Assembly (NCBI GenBank): GCA_046290495.1
Contig: JBKAGT010000006.1
Span: 62,001-126,000, forward strand
Length of the DNA stretch: 64,000 bases
Reading direction: 5' to 3'
Origin: PGYR01 sp046290495
Lineage (GTDB): Bacteria > Bacteroidota > Ignavibacteria > Kapaibacteriales > UBA2268
Shown here: piece by piece, positions 16,101 to 23,980 of the stretch
Layout: the number at the start of each line of letters is the position of its first letter
Position numbering within the stretch: the first letter of the stretch is position 1
The notes under the pieces: generated by a model
Databases searched by the model: none
Told to the model about the DNA's origin: nothing
What the model saw: only the letters and a program-made list of their open reading frames with translations
Translations under genes and position numbers: made by a program

Positions 16101-17540
16101 AAAGGAACTGTAAGAAGAGTTCGACCGATATTACTAACTGCTCTTACTGATGTTCTCGGATTTTTCCCTATGGCAATTAGTATGTCCGCTGGTGCAGAAG
16201 TACAAAGACCCTTAGCCACAGTTGTTATCGGTGGACTTTTTACATCTACTTTACTTACACTTTTCTTATTACCAATACTATACAGATGGCTGGAGACTTA
16301 TAAGATGAAAAGAATTCCTAATGTTGCTACGGCTATAATAGCTATTTTCATTGTACTGATTGGTTCTAATGATAAAGCATTATCACAAGATAAAATAGAG
16401 TTAGAGCAGTATGAGCAGATAACATTGCAAGAAGCAACTGAGATAGCTAAGAAAAATTACCCTCTGATGAAAATAAGTGATTTGAAGGTAGAAAAGGCTA
16501 ATAAGCAGAAGAAAAAAGCGATAAACTTTGGAACTACGCAGATATTCACTGGAGCAGAGGAGAGAGGAAATGGGCTCGATGGAGTAGAGAGTGTTATTGG
16601 GGTTAGTCAGAACAACATAGATTTATTCGGTTCTTTTGCTCGAGGAGATTATTACTCAAAGAATAGTGAATTAGCTGAAGCAAGCAGAGCATTGACTGAA
16701 CTAGAGCTTGAGAAGTTAGTAGCTAAAAGATGGGTAAATTTAAACTATGCTAAGAGCAGATACTATTTCTTCTATTCTCTTGATTCGTTGTTGAGTGGAG
16801 TAAATAAATATAATAATTCAAGGTATGAAGCAGAGGCAATATCTGGATTGGAGTATTCTGTAACTAAATCAAATTATATAGAAATAAGGAATAAGCTATC
16901 CCAATCAAAGGCAGATGTGTTGAGTGCTACTCATTTATTTAATCAACTATTATCCGATGAACAAACCTACACTACAACAGGGGATAAATTTGAATTAGAG
17001 GAGATGACCTCTAATATTAGCTTGGAGCAGCATCCAATGTTGCAGTATCAGCAAAAACAAGTTGAACTTAGTGAGTCGAATTTAGATATAAATTACAGCA
17101 AGCTATACCCAAAGATAAATGGTCAATATAGAGTGCAAAATATACAAGGTCAGTCAGGATTCTATGCATATCAATTTGGGATTTCTGTACCACTAATATT
17201 CAATTCTGTATCTGGAGATATAGGAGCAGCTGAACAAGAAGTTATGATAAGAAAAGAAATGTATGAAATGCAACGATTGGAGCTGGAAGCCAATTACAAA
17301 GCTCAACTCGCTGAGTATGAGAAGTGGCGTGATTCCTATGTGTTCTACCGCTCAGAGGTTATACCATTGGCAAAAGAAATAAAAGACAAGTCATACTTAC
17401 GCTACAAAAGTGGCGAGATTGACTATATGGACTTTGTTCAAAGTATAGAGAAAGTAGTAAAAATGGAAGAAGAGTATTTGAAATCGATGAGCAAATACTT
17501 TGAAGCTTATGTCAATATGAAATATTATAATAGCAAATAA
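13200..17540 (+). CDS. CusA/CzcA heavy-metal RND efflux pump fused to TolC-type outer-membrane factor
   Basis: This 1446-residue fusion protein has an RND pump at residues 1 to about 1034 (opening MINRIIDFSVENRVAIGALT, VPIDAVPDITNNQVQI, and the HME-type charged helix with GAIDFGIIVDGAVIIVEG). A TolC-like OEP domain of two helical repeats fills residues 1065-1446 (QEATEIAKKNYPL, and later NQLLSDEQ). At residue 1036 (ATG at 16305) a segment MKRIPNVATAIIAIFIVLIG reads like a complete signal peptide ending at KALSQ. The pump exports monovalent (Cu/Ag) or divalent (Zn/Co/Cd) ions from the periplasm; the substrate is not fixed by sequence. Such fusions are known in Bacteroidota. Its stop overlaps the adaptor gene start (TAATG). 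Confidence 0.95.
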   Translation: MINRIIDFSVENRVAIGALTVLLIVAGIWSMNKVPIDAVPDITNNQVQIITQAPNLATVDIEQFVTYPVELEMSNLPGVTEIRSVSRFGLSVVTVVFEDDMGTYLPRQLVQEKLEKVRDKIPEQFGSPDMGPISTGLGEIYQYSLEVDSSMKGKYSLADLRSFQDWIVNRQMAMVPGVVEVNSFGGKIKQYEIAIEPEKLKAMNLTISDVFDALKRNNENTGGAYIVKNHLANYIRGEGLIRNTKDIERIKVATKEGIPIMVGDIAIVQIGSAVRYGAFTRNGEGEAVGGMVMLLKGANSNEVITAVKERVEQIQSSLPKGIRIVPFLDRSELISDTTSTVATNLIEGGLIVIFVLVIFLGNWRGGLIVASTILLSLLFAFIMMYAFDVWANLMSLGAIDFGIIVDGAVIIVEGTVFGITQKLKKSGENIGKDDIKNIAKSSSKKMMNSAFFGQLIILIVFIPILTLEGIEGKMFKPMALTFGFAMLGAMLLCLTYVPMMSATFLKSTNKVSIGDKIVHFLERLYTKALSFVIRFSKSFIITLGALLGFTIYLFTNLGGEFIPQLDEGDIAFHIMLKPGSSIEESVKAATEVEKLIMTEFPEIEQAMSKFGVSEVPTDPMPMDIGDCIVKLKPKDEWSSASTKDELIAKMKKVLQTIPGLNYEFSQPIEMRFNELISGVRQDIAIKIFGEDLDLLAEKAEEVQSLLAGIQGIGDMSVEATSGLSQITVDYDRAKLAQYDIDISEANELLKTAFAGGKAGVIFEGEKRFDMVVRLNSDNRKSIEDIKYLYINTPEGTQLPLSEVANVQYVEGPMQIGRDNTNRRVYVGINVRDRDIETLMEEIKAKLSSELELPAGYYITYGGAFENLERAMSKLTVVIPLVLLLIFILIYFALKSFKYTSLIFLAIPFATIGGVLSLWLRGLPFSISAGVGFIVLFGVAVLNGLVLLNGLEELKEELPNADMDERIKKGTVRRVRPILLTALTDVLGFFPMAISMSAGAEVQRPLATVVIGGLFTSTLLTLFLLPILYRWLETYKMKRIPNVATAIIAIFIVLIGSNDKALSQDKIELEQYEQITLQEATEIAKKNYPLMKISDLKVEKANKQKKKAINFGTTQIFTGAEERGNGLDGVESVIGVSQNNIDLFGSFARGDYYSKNSELAEASRALTELELEKLVAKRWVNLNYAKSRYYFFYSLDSLLSGVNKYNNSRYEAEAISGLEYSVTKSNYIEIRNKLSQSKADVLSATHLFNQLLSDEQTYTTTGDKFELEEMTSNISLEQHPMLQYQQKQVELSESNLDINYSKLYPKINGQYRVQNIQGQSGFYAYQFGISVPLIFNSVSGDIGAAEQEVMIRKEMYEMQRLELEANYKAQLAEYEKWRDSYVFYRSEVIPLAKEIKDKSYLRYKSGEIDYMDFVQSIEKVVKMEEEYLKSMSKYFEAYVNMKYYNSK

Positions 17541-18784
17541 TGAGAATAGAAATGAAATTAATAATAACAATACTAATATCGATATTTATGATTGCCTGTG
17601 GTAATGATGCAGGTCATAATCATGAAGAAGAGCATGGACATGATGAACATAATGCTCATGAAAGTGAAAGTGGTCATGATGACCATGGTGAGCATGAAGA
17701 CCACGATGAGCATGGTGAAGAAGGAGTGGTAGAAATAAATACAGATGTATATAAAACTATGGGAATAGTTTTGGATAGCTTAGCTACCAGGAATATGAGT
17801 GAAGCTGTCTATGCAACTGGTCACTTGAAAGTACCACCAAACAACGAAGCTACAGTAACGGCTATGGTAGGTGCTAATATCAAGTCAATTAGAGTGATAG
17901 AAGGCGATAAGGTTCGCAAAGGCCAAACATTACTTACTATGGAGCATCCTAACTTAATTGAAATGCAAACTGAATATGTAGAATTGTCAAGCCAATTAGA
18001 ATATCTAAAAAATGAATACGAAAGAGAGGAGAAGCTCTATAATTCTGATGCTAGTTCTGGAAAATCATTTCAGAAAGCTAAATCGGAATATCTTACAACA
18101 AAGGCAAGATACTACGGACAATTGAAAAAGTTGAGAATGCTAAATATAGATACCGATAAGGTATTGGATGGTGAGTTTTCCGATGTTATTTCTATCCGAA
18201 GTCCTATCGGTGGGTTCGTTAATAAAATATTAGCTAAGACTGGACAGTATATAAATCCCAATGATGAGATAATACATATAGTAGATAACCATCATGTGCA
18301 TGTTCATTTTATGGTGTTTGAAAAAGATGCTATAAAGATAAAGAAAGGGCAACAAGTAAGATTCACTACAGATTATGTGGAGGGCAAAGAGTTTGAGGCA
18401 GAAGTATATTCTGTGGGAAAAAGCTTTGAAGAAGATCCAAAAGCAGTGCATATTCATGCAGAAATGTCAGACAATAAGTATGATTTGATTCCAGGTCTTT
18501 ATGTAAAAGGTCAAATCTTAATTGATGAGCATAATGTAAAGGCACTACCAGAATCAGCTATAGTGAGTGACAAGGGTAAAGACTATATCTTTGTTTACTC
18601 AGGTAGTGATGAGGAGCATACTAAGTTTGAGTTGGTAGAAATTAAGACTGGGTTGAGAAAGGATGACTGGGTAGAAGTTAAGGCAATTCTGAGCGATGAA
18701 GACATAGATAAAATAGTATATAACAAAGCATACACTTTACAATCCGAAAAAGATAAAGGAGCTGGTGGTCACCATCACCACTAA
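17540..18784 (+). CDS. CusB/CzcB-type periplasmic adaptor, His-rich
   Basis: This is a 414-residue membrane-fusion protein. It has a lipoprotein-type signal (MIACGNDAG; Cys near residue 20), then a very His/Asp/Glu-rich stretch (HNHEEEHGHDEHNAH and on, about residues 26-66). After that come the usual adaptor parts: barrel-sandwich hybrid (AMVGANIKSIRVIEGDKVRKGQ), coiled-coil hairpin, and beta-barrel (VHVHFMVFEKDAIKIKKGQQV). The C-terminus is GGHHHH. It links the RND pump to the outer-membrane factor and probably hands over metal. The His-rich ends are likely metal-binding tails. It is the last gene of the operon, which ends at a strong terminator. Confidence 0.93.
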   Translation: MRIEMKLIITILISIFMIACGNDAGHNHEEEHGHDEHNAHESESGHDDHGEHEDHDEHGEEGVVEINTDVYKTMGIVLDSLATRNMSEAVYATGHLKVPPNNEATVTAMVGANIKSIRVIEGDKVRKGQTLLTMEHPNLIEMQTEYVELSSQLEYLKNEYEREEKLYNSDASSGKSFQKAKSEYLTTKARYYGQLKKLRMLNIDTDKVLDGEFSDVISIRSPIGGFVNKILAKTGQYINPNDEIIHIVDNHHVHVHFMVFEKDAIKIKKGQQVRFTTDYVEGKEFEAEVYSVGKSFEEDPKAVHIHAEMSDNKYDLIPGLYVKGQILIDEHNVKALPESAIVSDKGKDYIFVYSGSDEEHTKFELVEIKTGLRKDDWVEVKAILSDEDIDKIVYNKAYTLQSEKDKGAGGHHHH

Positions 18785-18796
18785 TTAAAAAATAGA

Positions 18797-18828
18797 ACAC
18801 CCCACCTGACATAGTCAAAGTGGGGTGT
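18797..18828. terminator. Bidirectional terminator between cusB and the histidine kinase gene
   Basis: ACACCCCAC (18797-18805) pairs perfectly with GTGGGGTGT (18820-18828) across a 14-nt loop. An A-run lies on the left and a short T-run on the right, suiting both convergent genes. Confidence 0.85.
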
Positions 18829-18852
18829 CCTTTATGTTATTTATCTCAGTTT

Positions 18853-20376
18853 TTATTCTGTGTTTTCTTCAGCTTCAGTAGTTACTAACTTTGATTGTAC
18901 TTTGTTGTTAACTGGTATAGAGAATGCGAATGTAGAACCTTCATTCTTTTTGCTCTTTACCCAGACATACCCGTCATGAGCTTCTACCATTTTCTTTACA
19001 ATCCAAAGTCCCAAACCAGTTGCAGACTCACCGCCAGTTGGCTTGCTACTCAGAGTTGCACCTTTTTGGAATGTACGCTTAATATCCTCTTCTGAAAGGC
19101 CTTGACCCGTATCGCTAACACTGAATATCACATGTTTTTTATCTTTATCATAGTCAGTTTCTACTAACACTGAACCACCCTTTTCAGTGTATTTGATAGC
19201 ATTTGAAATTAGGTTATCCATTACTTCATCTATTCTCAGGACATCTAAGTTTATTTCTGGCAAATCTTCGCCTAGTACTGATTCGTAAGTAAGTTTCTTG
19301 TTTCTAGCATTGAAAGTATTTCTCATGAATACGTCTTGTGCTATATCATTCATATCTACTAAGTCATATTCCAAATTGAGCCCAGTGCCTTCTAGAGCCA
19401 TAATTTTACTTATTTCAGAAGAAAGCTTCAGTATTCTGCTAGAGCTTTCTGCAATATCTTTCATTATATCATCGAAGTCATTGGCAGTACTGTCATAGTT
19501 GGTTAGTAGGTCAACTAACCCTTTAATTACTGATGCTGGATTTTTAATGTCATGTACTATAACTGAGAATAACTCTTCTTTTTGTTTTTGAAGGTCTTCT
19601 AGTTCTTTCTTTGATTTATCAGTTTTATTCACTGTTTCTTGTAGTTCTTTGTTCTGAACCATTAGCTTTCTACTTTGCGATTGCATTTTATCTATCTGCA
19701 GTCTCAGAGCTTTTATTTCTTTTCGCAGGTCAGCATTTTCCTGCTCTATTGTTTTTTCTTCAGCACTCATGTTGCCCTCTGTTTGCTTACTTTTTAATTT
19801 ATTTTTATTTCTTGGTCTGTTTTTTAAATAGATTAAAACGAAAATTGCGATAAGTGATATCAACACTATTAAAGCAATGTCAGCTAAATAAGAGACAAAG
19901 CCATTTTCATTTTCTAATTCATCTAACTTCTTCTGTAAATCTTGATTTAAAGATTCTTGATTTTCTATTTTAGTTATTAGTTTAGCTAACTCATTATCTA
20001 CTATGAAACTAATCTCATCATCTTTTGCTACCCATGTGCCATCTTCACTTAGTGCACTTATTTTAAATGTGTACTCTGCTTCCGGTAGATTAGCGTATCT
20101 AACTACTAAATTATCTACTAAATTGACAGAAGTATCTTGATTCATTATCAACATAGTTCTGTATCTGACAGTCTTTGTTTCTACTTTTGGTGATACAGTA
20201 TATTCGAACACAATAGAATCTGAATCAGATATTACTATCTTATCCTTGAAAGTAATCTGTGCAGGTTCGCCATTTACTTGCGCGTAATCAATTGTAGCTT
20301 TATAATCTTGAGCAAGCAATGCATTGCTACCAAAAATCAAAAACAATACGATGAATAAATTAATTATTCTATTCAT
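18853..20376 (-). CDS. Membrane sensor histidine kinase
   Basis: With the start at the ATG at 20376, this is a 507-residue protein. It has a signal peptide (NRIINLFIVLFLIFGSNALLAQ), a periplasmic domain ending in a Y_Y_Y-like strand set (VVRYANLPEAEYTFKISA), a membrane helix (IALIVLISLIAIFVLIYL), a coiled coil, HisKA with HDIKNPASVIKG, and HATPase with N-box DNLISNAIKYTE and DTGQGL/GLGLWIVKK boxes. It lacks the long propeller normally found before Y_Y_Y in hybrid sensors, and no response regulator is adjacent. The longer ORF start at 20436 would overlap the upstream gene by 68 bp; the start used overlaps by 8 bp. The signal is unknown. Confidence 0.92.
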   Translation of the reverse strand: MNRIINLFIVLFLIFGSNALLAQDYKATIDYAQVNGEPAQITFKDKIVISDSDSIVFEYTVSPKVETKTVRYRTMLIMNQDTSVNLVDNLVVRYANLPEAEYTFKISALSEDGTWVAKDDEISFIVDNELAKLITKIENQESLNQDLQKKLDELENENGFVSYLADIALIVLISLIAIFVLIYLKNRPRNKNKLKSKQTEGNMSAEEKTIEQENADLRKEIKALRLQIDKMQSQSRKLMVQNKELQETVNKTDKSKKELEDLQKQKEELFSVIVHDIKNPASVIKGLVDLLTNYDSTANDFDDIMKDIAESSSRILKLSSEISKIMALEGTGLNLEYDLVDMNDIAQDVFMRNTFNARNKKLTYESVLGEDLPEINLDVLRIDEVMDNLISNAIKYTEKGGSVLVETDYDKDKKHVIFSVSDTGQGLSEEDIKRTFQKGATLSSKPTGGESATGLGLWIVKKMVEAHDGYVWVKSKKNEGSTFAFSIPVNNKVQSKLVTTEAEENTE

Positions 20377-21088
20377 ATTTGTAGGCATTTTTAGCATTGA
20401 CTGTTGCTCTATTTCTTTTTTTAAATGAGTTTTCATTTATCTTCTTTTCTAATATTCTCTTTACATCGAAAAAAGTTTTAAAATTATAATGTGGTAAACT
20501 ATTCTCGTTGCAATGTGTAGCTAAGTACTTCTTAGCAAAAATTATATCGCAATGTTCGGCGGCACAAAAATCAGAATATCCATCTCCAATATATATTTTG
20601 AGAGAACTCTCTGTACTTGTGTTTAGAACAAAATTTCTTTTGCAATTGGCCGAATAGCAATTGCATGATTCTGATGCAAAAGTATATTCGGGCTGCAAAT
20701 GACTTTCTTTTTCAATTAACTTATTACTGACAACAGGTAGATCCAGTCCATTTTGTTCTAGAATCTGATTAATGTAAAAGTCGAAACCGTCACTTACTAC
20801 ATATAAATCCAATTTGTTGTCTTTGCAGTACTCAACAAAGCTTACAAAATACGGGTCAATATCAAATGCTTTTGCCTGTTCTCGTAAGTCACTTAGAGTA
20901 GTGCTATTAGGTAAACTCTTACAAAGTTTGTGCCAATATTTATATATGCTTAGTTTGCCTTCACGAAACTCTTGGTTTAGCTCTTCAAAGTGTCCTACTC
21001 TTTCGAACAACTTGTTCCCAACATCTTTGAGAGTTATTGTGCCATCGAAATCACAAAATACCTTAACATCTGTATATTTAATAGACAT
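20369..21088 (-). CDS. HAD-superfamily phosphatase (MtnX/phosphoserine phosphatase-like)
   Basis: This 239-residue protein has HAD motif I DFDGTIT (residues 13-19), motif II VVSDGFDFY, and motif III/IV IGDGYSDFCAAEHCD. A C-C-x5-C cluster (SCNCYSANCKRN) occupies the position seen in MtnX-like phosphatases of the methionine salvage pathway. Without other mtn genes, the substrate could equally be phosphoserine or another small phosphate ester. It diverges from cdsA across a 36-bp gap and overlaps the downstream kinase gene. A regulatory link between phosphatase and kinase is possible but not shown. Confidence 0.8.
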   Translation of the reverse strand: MSIKYTDVKVFCDFDGTITLKDVGNKLFERVGHFEELNQEFREGKLSIYKYWHKLCKSLPNSTTLSDLREQAKAFDIDPYFVSFVEYCKDNKLDLYVVSDGFDFYINQILEQNGLDLPVVSNKLIEKESHLQPEYTFASESCNCYSANCKRNFVLNTSTESSLKIYIGDGYSDFCAAEHCDIIFAKKYLATHCNENSLPHYNFKTFFDVKRILEKKINENSFKKRNRATVNAKNAYKYE

Positions 21089-21124
21089 TTTTTGTTATAT
21101 TTTCATTTTAATTTTCGGTAAATT

Positions 21125-21964
21125 ATGAAAGAGTTAGGAAAAAGAGTACTTACTGCTGCAATTGGTATCCCTGTCGCTTTATTTTTATTTATTTATGGAG
21201 GGCACCCATTTGCTGTTGCTTTGCTTATAATAGCTGGTTATGGAATGCATGAGTTCTATAATATGGCGAAAACAAAGGGGTTCAATCCAATTGCAAATAT
21301 CTCAATAGTACTTACTATGATTCTAGGGGGCTATTTTTATTTAGCTTTTACTGGCTCTGTTTCTCTTCCTCATGAATCTATGTTCATGCTTTTACCAACT
21401 CTAATCGGCACAGTACTATTACTAGCGGGATTATTTAAAGATAAATTTTCAGCTATTCCTGATATTTCAATTAGCATAGGTGGGATGTTATATATAGCTT
21501 TGCCACTTTTTTCGCTTATTGCAATCCGAGAGTTCAACGAAATGATTGATACATCTATGGAAATGGGATATTTTGTGCTTTCTATGTTTGTAGCAATATG
21601 GGTCTGTGATAGTGCGGCTTATTTTATAGGTAAGGCTATAGGTAAGAATAAACTATTTCCTAAGCATAGTCCTAAAAAAACTTGGGAAGGTGCAATAGCT
21701 GGTTTTATCTTCGGTGCTGTCGCTTTTGTTGGATTTAACCTATGGTTGAATCCAAGTTCGAGTCTACTTACTAGTGCGGTTATAGGCTCGGTTATCAGTA
21801 TATTTTGTCAAGTTGGTGATTTGATTGAATCTCATTTCAAACGTGACGCTGGAGTGAAGGATAGTTCTAATTTCTTTCCTGGTCATGGAGGTTTTTTGGA
21901 TAGGTTTGATGGAGTTATTTATGTTTCACCGATAGTGCTTGCAATACTAATTATTATGGCTTAA
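21125..21964 (+). CDS. cdsA: Phosphatidate cytidylyltransferase CdsA
   Basis: The 279-residue integral membrane protein has about eight helices. It carries the C-terminal CTP-transferase signature: KRDAGVKDSSNFFPGHGG followed by FLDRFDGV. It makes CDP-diacylglycerol from phosphatidate and CTP, the branch point of phospholipid synthesis, in the inner membrane. Length and motifs are complete. It is followed after 84 bp by a DUF4834-like peptide gene and ppx. An AT-rich 8-bp inverted repeat includes its stop codon (21962-21985) but has no T-run. Confidence 0.95.
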   Translation: MKELGKRVLTAAIGIPVALFLFIYGGHPFAVALLIIAGYGMHEFYNMAKTKGFNPIANISIVLTMILGGYFYLAFTGSVSLPHESMFMLLPTLIGTVLLLAGLFKDKFSAIPDISISIGGMLYIALPLFSLIAIREFNEMIDTSMEMGYFVLSMFVAIWVCDSAAYFIGKAIGKNKLFPKHSPKKTWEGAIAGFIFGAVAFVGFNLWLNPSSSLLTSAVIGSVISIFCQVGDLIESHFKRDAGVKDSSNFFPGHGGFLDRFDGVIYVSPIVLAILIIMA

Positions 21965-22048
21965 TTCTTAGAGTTACAAGAATTAGTATTATATATCGTT
22001 TCAGTATAGACACACAAGAATAGAAAATCAGAATTTAAATTATAGAAT

Positions 22049-22288
22049 ATGAGTAAGATATTATTTTTCCTGGCGTTGCTTTTAGCTTTAGTTTTCTTCT
22101 TCTTTAAGGGGGCAACAAATTTTATATTAGCGCTAACAGGACTAAAAAAGACAAAGAATAAGCAAGCTAAAGAGCCCACAACCCAATCATACCAAAGAAA
22201 TTCTAATGATGAAGTGATATTCGAAAAGGAAGGAACTAAAGTTTTCAAAGGGGATGCTGGGAAGAAAAAATCACAGGAAAACCAATGA
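22049..22288 (+). CDS. DUF4834-like small membrane protein
   Basis: The 79-residue protein has one N-terminal hydrophobic helix (ILFFLALLLALVFFFFKG) followed by a charged cytoplasmic tail rich in Lys, Gln and Asn. This is the form of the DUF4834 family of small Bacteroidota proteins, of unknown function. Its last codons overlap the start of the Ppx/GppA gene in ATGA, so the two are probably translationally coupled. The family call rests on size and layout rather than on a diagnostic motif. Confidence 0.6.
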   Translation: MSKILFFLALLLALVFFFFKGATNFILALTGLKKTKNKQAKEPTTQSYQRNSNDEVIFEKEGTKVFKGDAGKKKSQENQ

Positions 22289-23823
22289 GCTCACCCATAA
22301 TATCTGCTATAGATGTAGGCACCAATTCATTCCACATGGTCACTGCTTCAGTTGATGACAATGGAATGCTGAATATAATATCACGAGACAAAGAAATAGT
22401 AAGATTGGGCTCTAGCAGTGGTGATATGAGGTTTTTGCAGCGCGATGCTGTCAAAAGAGCAGTCAATTCTCTGAAAGCATTCTCAAAACTTGCTGCCCAC
22501 GAAGGGGCATTGGTTCGAGCAGTTGCTACTTCAGCTGTGAGAGAGGCGAAGAACAGCGATGAGCTAATAGATAGGGTCAAGAGAGAAACTGGCATCGAAA
22601 TAGAAGTTGTATCTGGAGTAGAAGAAGCTAGGCTGATCTCTGTTGGAGTGAACCACGCACTACCTATACTAAATGATAAGAGCTTAATAATAGATATTGG
22701 AGGTGGTAGCACAGAGACTATTATCACTCACAACAATGAGACACCACACTTACAAAGTAATAAATTAGGTGCTATTAGACTTACAAAGAAGTATTTTGAT
22801 GGTGTTAACTCCACACCTGAGTTAATAGAGAAATGTAAGAACTTTATCCGAGGGGAATGGGCACAAACATTAGATAAAATAGAATCAATTGGCTTTACTA
22901 AGTGTGTCGGTACCTCAGGAACTATGACTACACTAATTGGTATGGCCTACCTTAGACGAAACAAGGAGTTACCCAATATACTAAATGGTATAAGTGTAAG
23001 TTCAAAAGATGTATTAAAAGTAATAAATAAAATAAAGAAAGCTTCCTCACCTAAGAAGATTGCAAAAATCAAGGGTATGGATATTTCTAGAGCTGATATA
23101 ATAACTGCAGGTGCTTTAATAGTTGAGGTTGCAATAGAGGAACTGGGAATAGAAGAATTTGTAGTTTCAACCTATGCTCTTCGAGAAGGTGTTCTATTTG
23201 ATACTATTGCCAAGTCAGAAAGTCTATCACAAAAGAACAAACTATCCAACCTTAGATTTAAAACTGTAATAGCATTGTCAGAAAAATATGGTGCAGATAT
23301 AAAACACTCTGAGCATATCTCGAAACTTAGCACCAAACTATTCGATGAGCTACAACCACTACACAATGGCTCGCATTATGAAAGAGAAATATTAGAAGCA
23401 GCTAGCTATTTACATGATGTTGGTTTTCATATATCACACGACAAACATCATAAGCATAGTTTCTATCTAATAAAAAATAGTGTTATGACTGGTTTCACTA
23501 ATACTGAAGCCGAGCTAATAGCAAATGTAGCCAGATACCATAGAAAAAGTCACCCAAAGAAGACACACAAAAGCTATAGTATGCTTAGTAGCGACAAACA
23601 AAAAACAGTTTGGTTGCTAGGAGGAATACTGAGAATAGCAGAGGGGTTAGACCGAAGACAAATCCAAAATGTAGATGATATCGACATCACCTACAATGAA
23701 GAACAAATTAAAATTACGTTATTAAGTAACGACAATGAATCACCCGATATTGAAAAATGGGGTGCAGACCGAAGAAAAAACATGCTAGAAGAGGCATTAG
23801 CCAAAGAAATCATAATAAATTAA
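22285..23823 (+). CDS. Ppx/GppA phosphatase with C-terminal HD-type domain
   Basis: The 512-residue protein has an N-terminal actin-like phosphatase domain (IDVGTNSFHM at about residues 8-17; VRAVATSAVREAKN; IDIGGGSTET; GTSGTMTTL). A C-terminal helical HD-like domain carries HDVGFHISHDKHHKHSFYLI. This is the exopolyphosphatase/guanosine pentaphosphatase architecture, which degrades inorganic polyphosphate or pppGpp in the cytoplasm. Which substrate it prefers cannot be read from sequence. It overlaps the DUF4834-like gene by 4 bp. No polyphosphate kinase is in the window. Confidence 0.93.
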   Translation: MSSPIISAIDVGTNSFHMVTASVDDNGMLNIISRDKEIVRLGSSSGDMRFLQRDAVKRAVNSLKAFSKLAAHEGALVRAVATSAVREAKNSDELIDRVKRETGIEIEVVSGVEEARLISVGVNHALPILNDKSLIIDIGGGSTETIITHNNETPHLQSNKLGAIRLTKKYFDGVNSTPELIEKCKNFIRGEWAQTLDKIESIGFTKCVGTSGTMTTLIGMAYLRRNKELPNILNGISVSSKDVLKVINKIKKASSPKKIAKIKGMDISRADIITAGALIVEVAIEELGIEEFVVSTYALREGVLFDTIAKSESLSQKNKLSNLRFKTVIALSEKYGADIKHSEHISKLSTKLFDELQPLHNGSHYEREILEAASYLHDVGFHISHDKHHKHSFYLIKNSVMTGFTNTEAELIANVARYHRKSHPKKTHKSYSMLSSDKQKTVWLLGGILRIAEGLDRRQIQNVDDIDITYNEEQIKITLLSNDNESPDIEKWGADRRKNMLEEALAKEIIIN

Positions 23824-23980
23824 AAAAAATATTTACTTTTTTGTTACAAAACCTCAATTGCTTTGTTGTTATTTAATACAAAGTATATCGAAATTTATGT
23901 TGTTATAATTATTTTTTGTAAATTTAGCAACTTAGACAGAATATAAAATTATATAAGTTATTAATTAATAGAGGCGTATT

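Noticed and set aside
18769..18784. C-terminal HHHH of the CusB-like protein as a cloning tag
   Set aside because: It is only four residues, lies in native sequence and fits the His-rich N-terminal stretch of the same protein.
21962..21985. TAATTCTT/AAGAATTA inverted repeat after cdsA as a terminator
   Set aside because: The stem is almost all A-T and no T-run follows; the next genes are probably read through.
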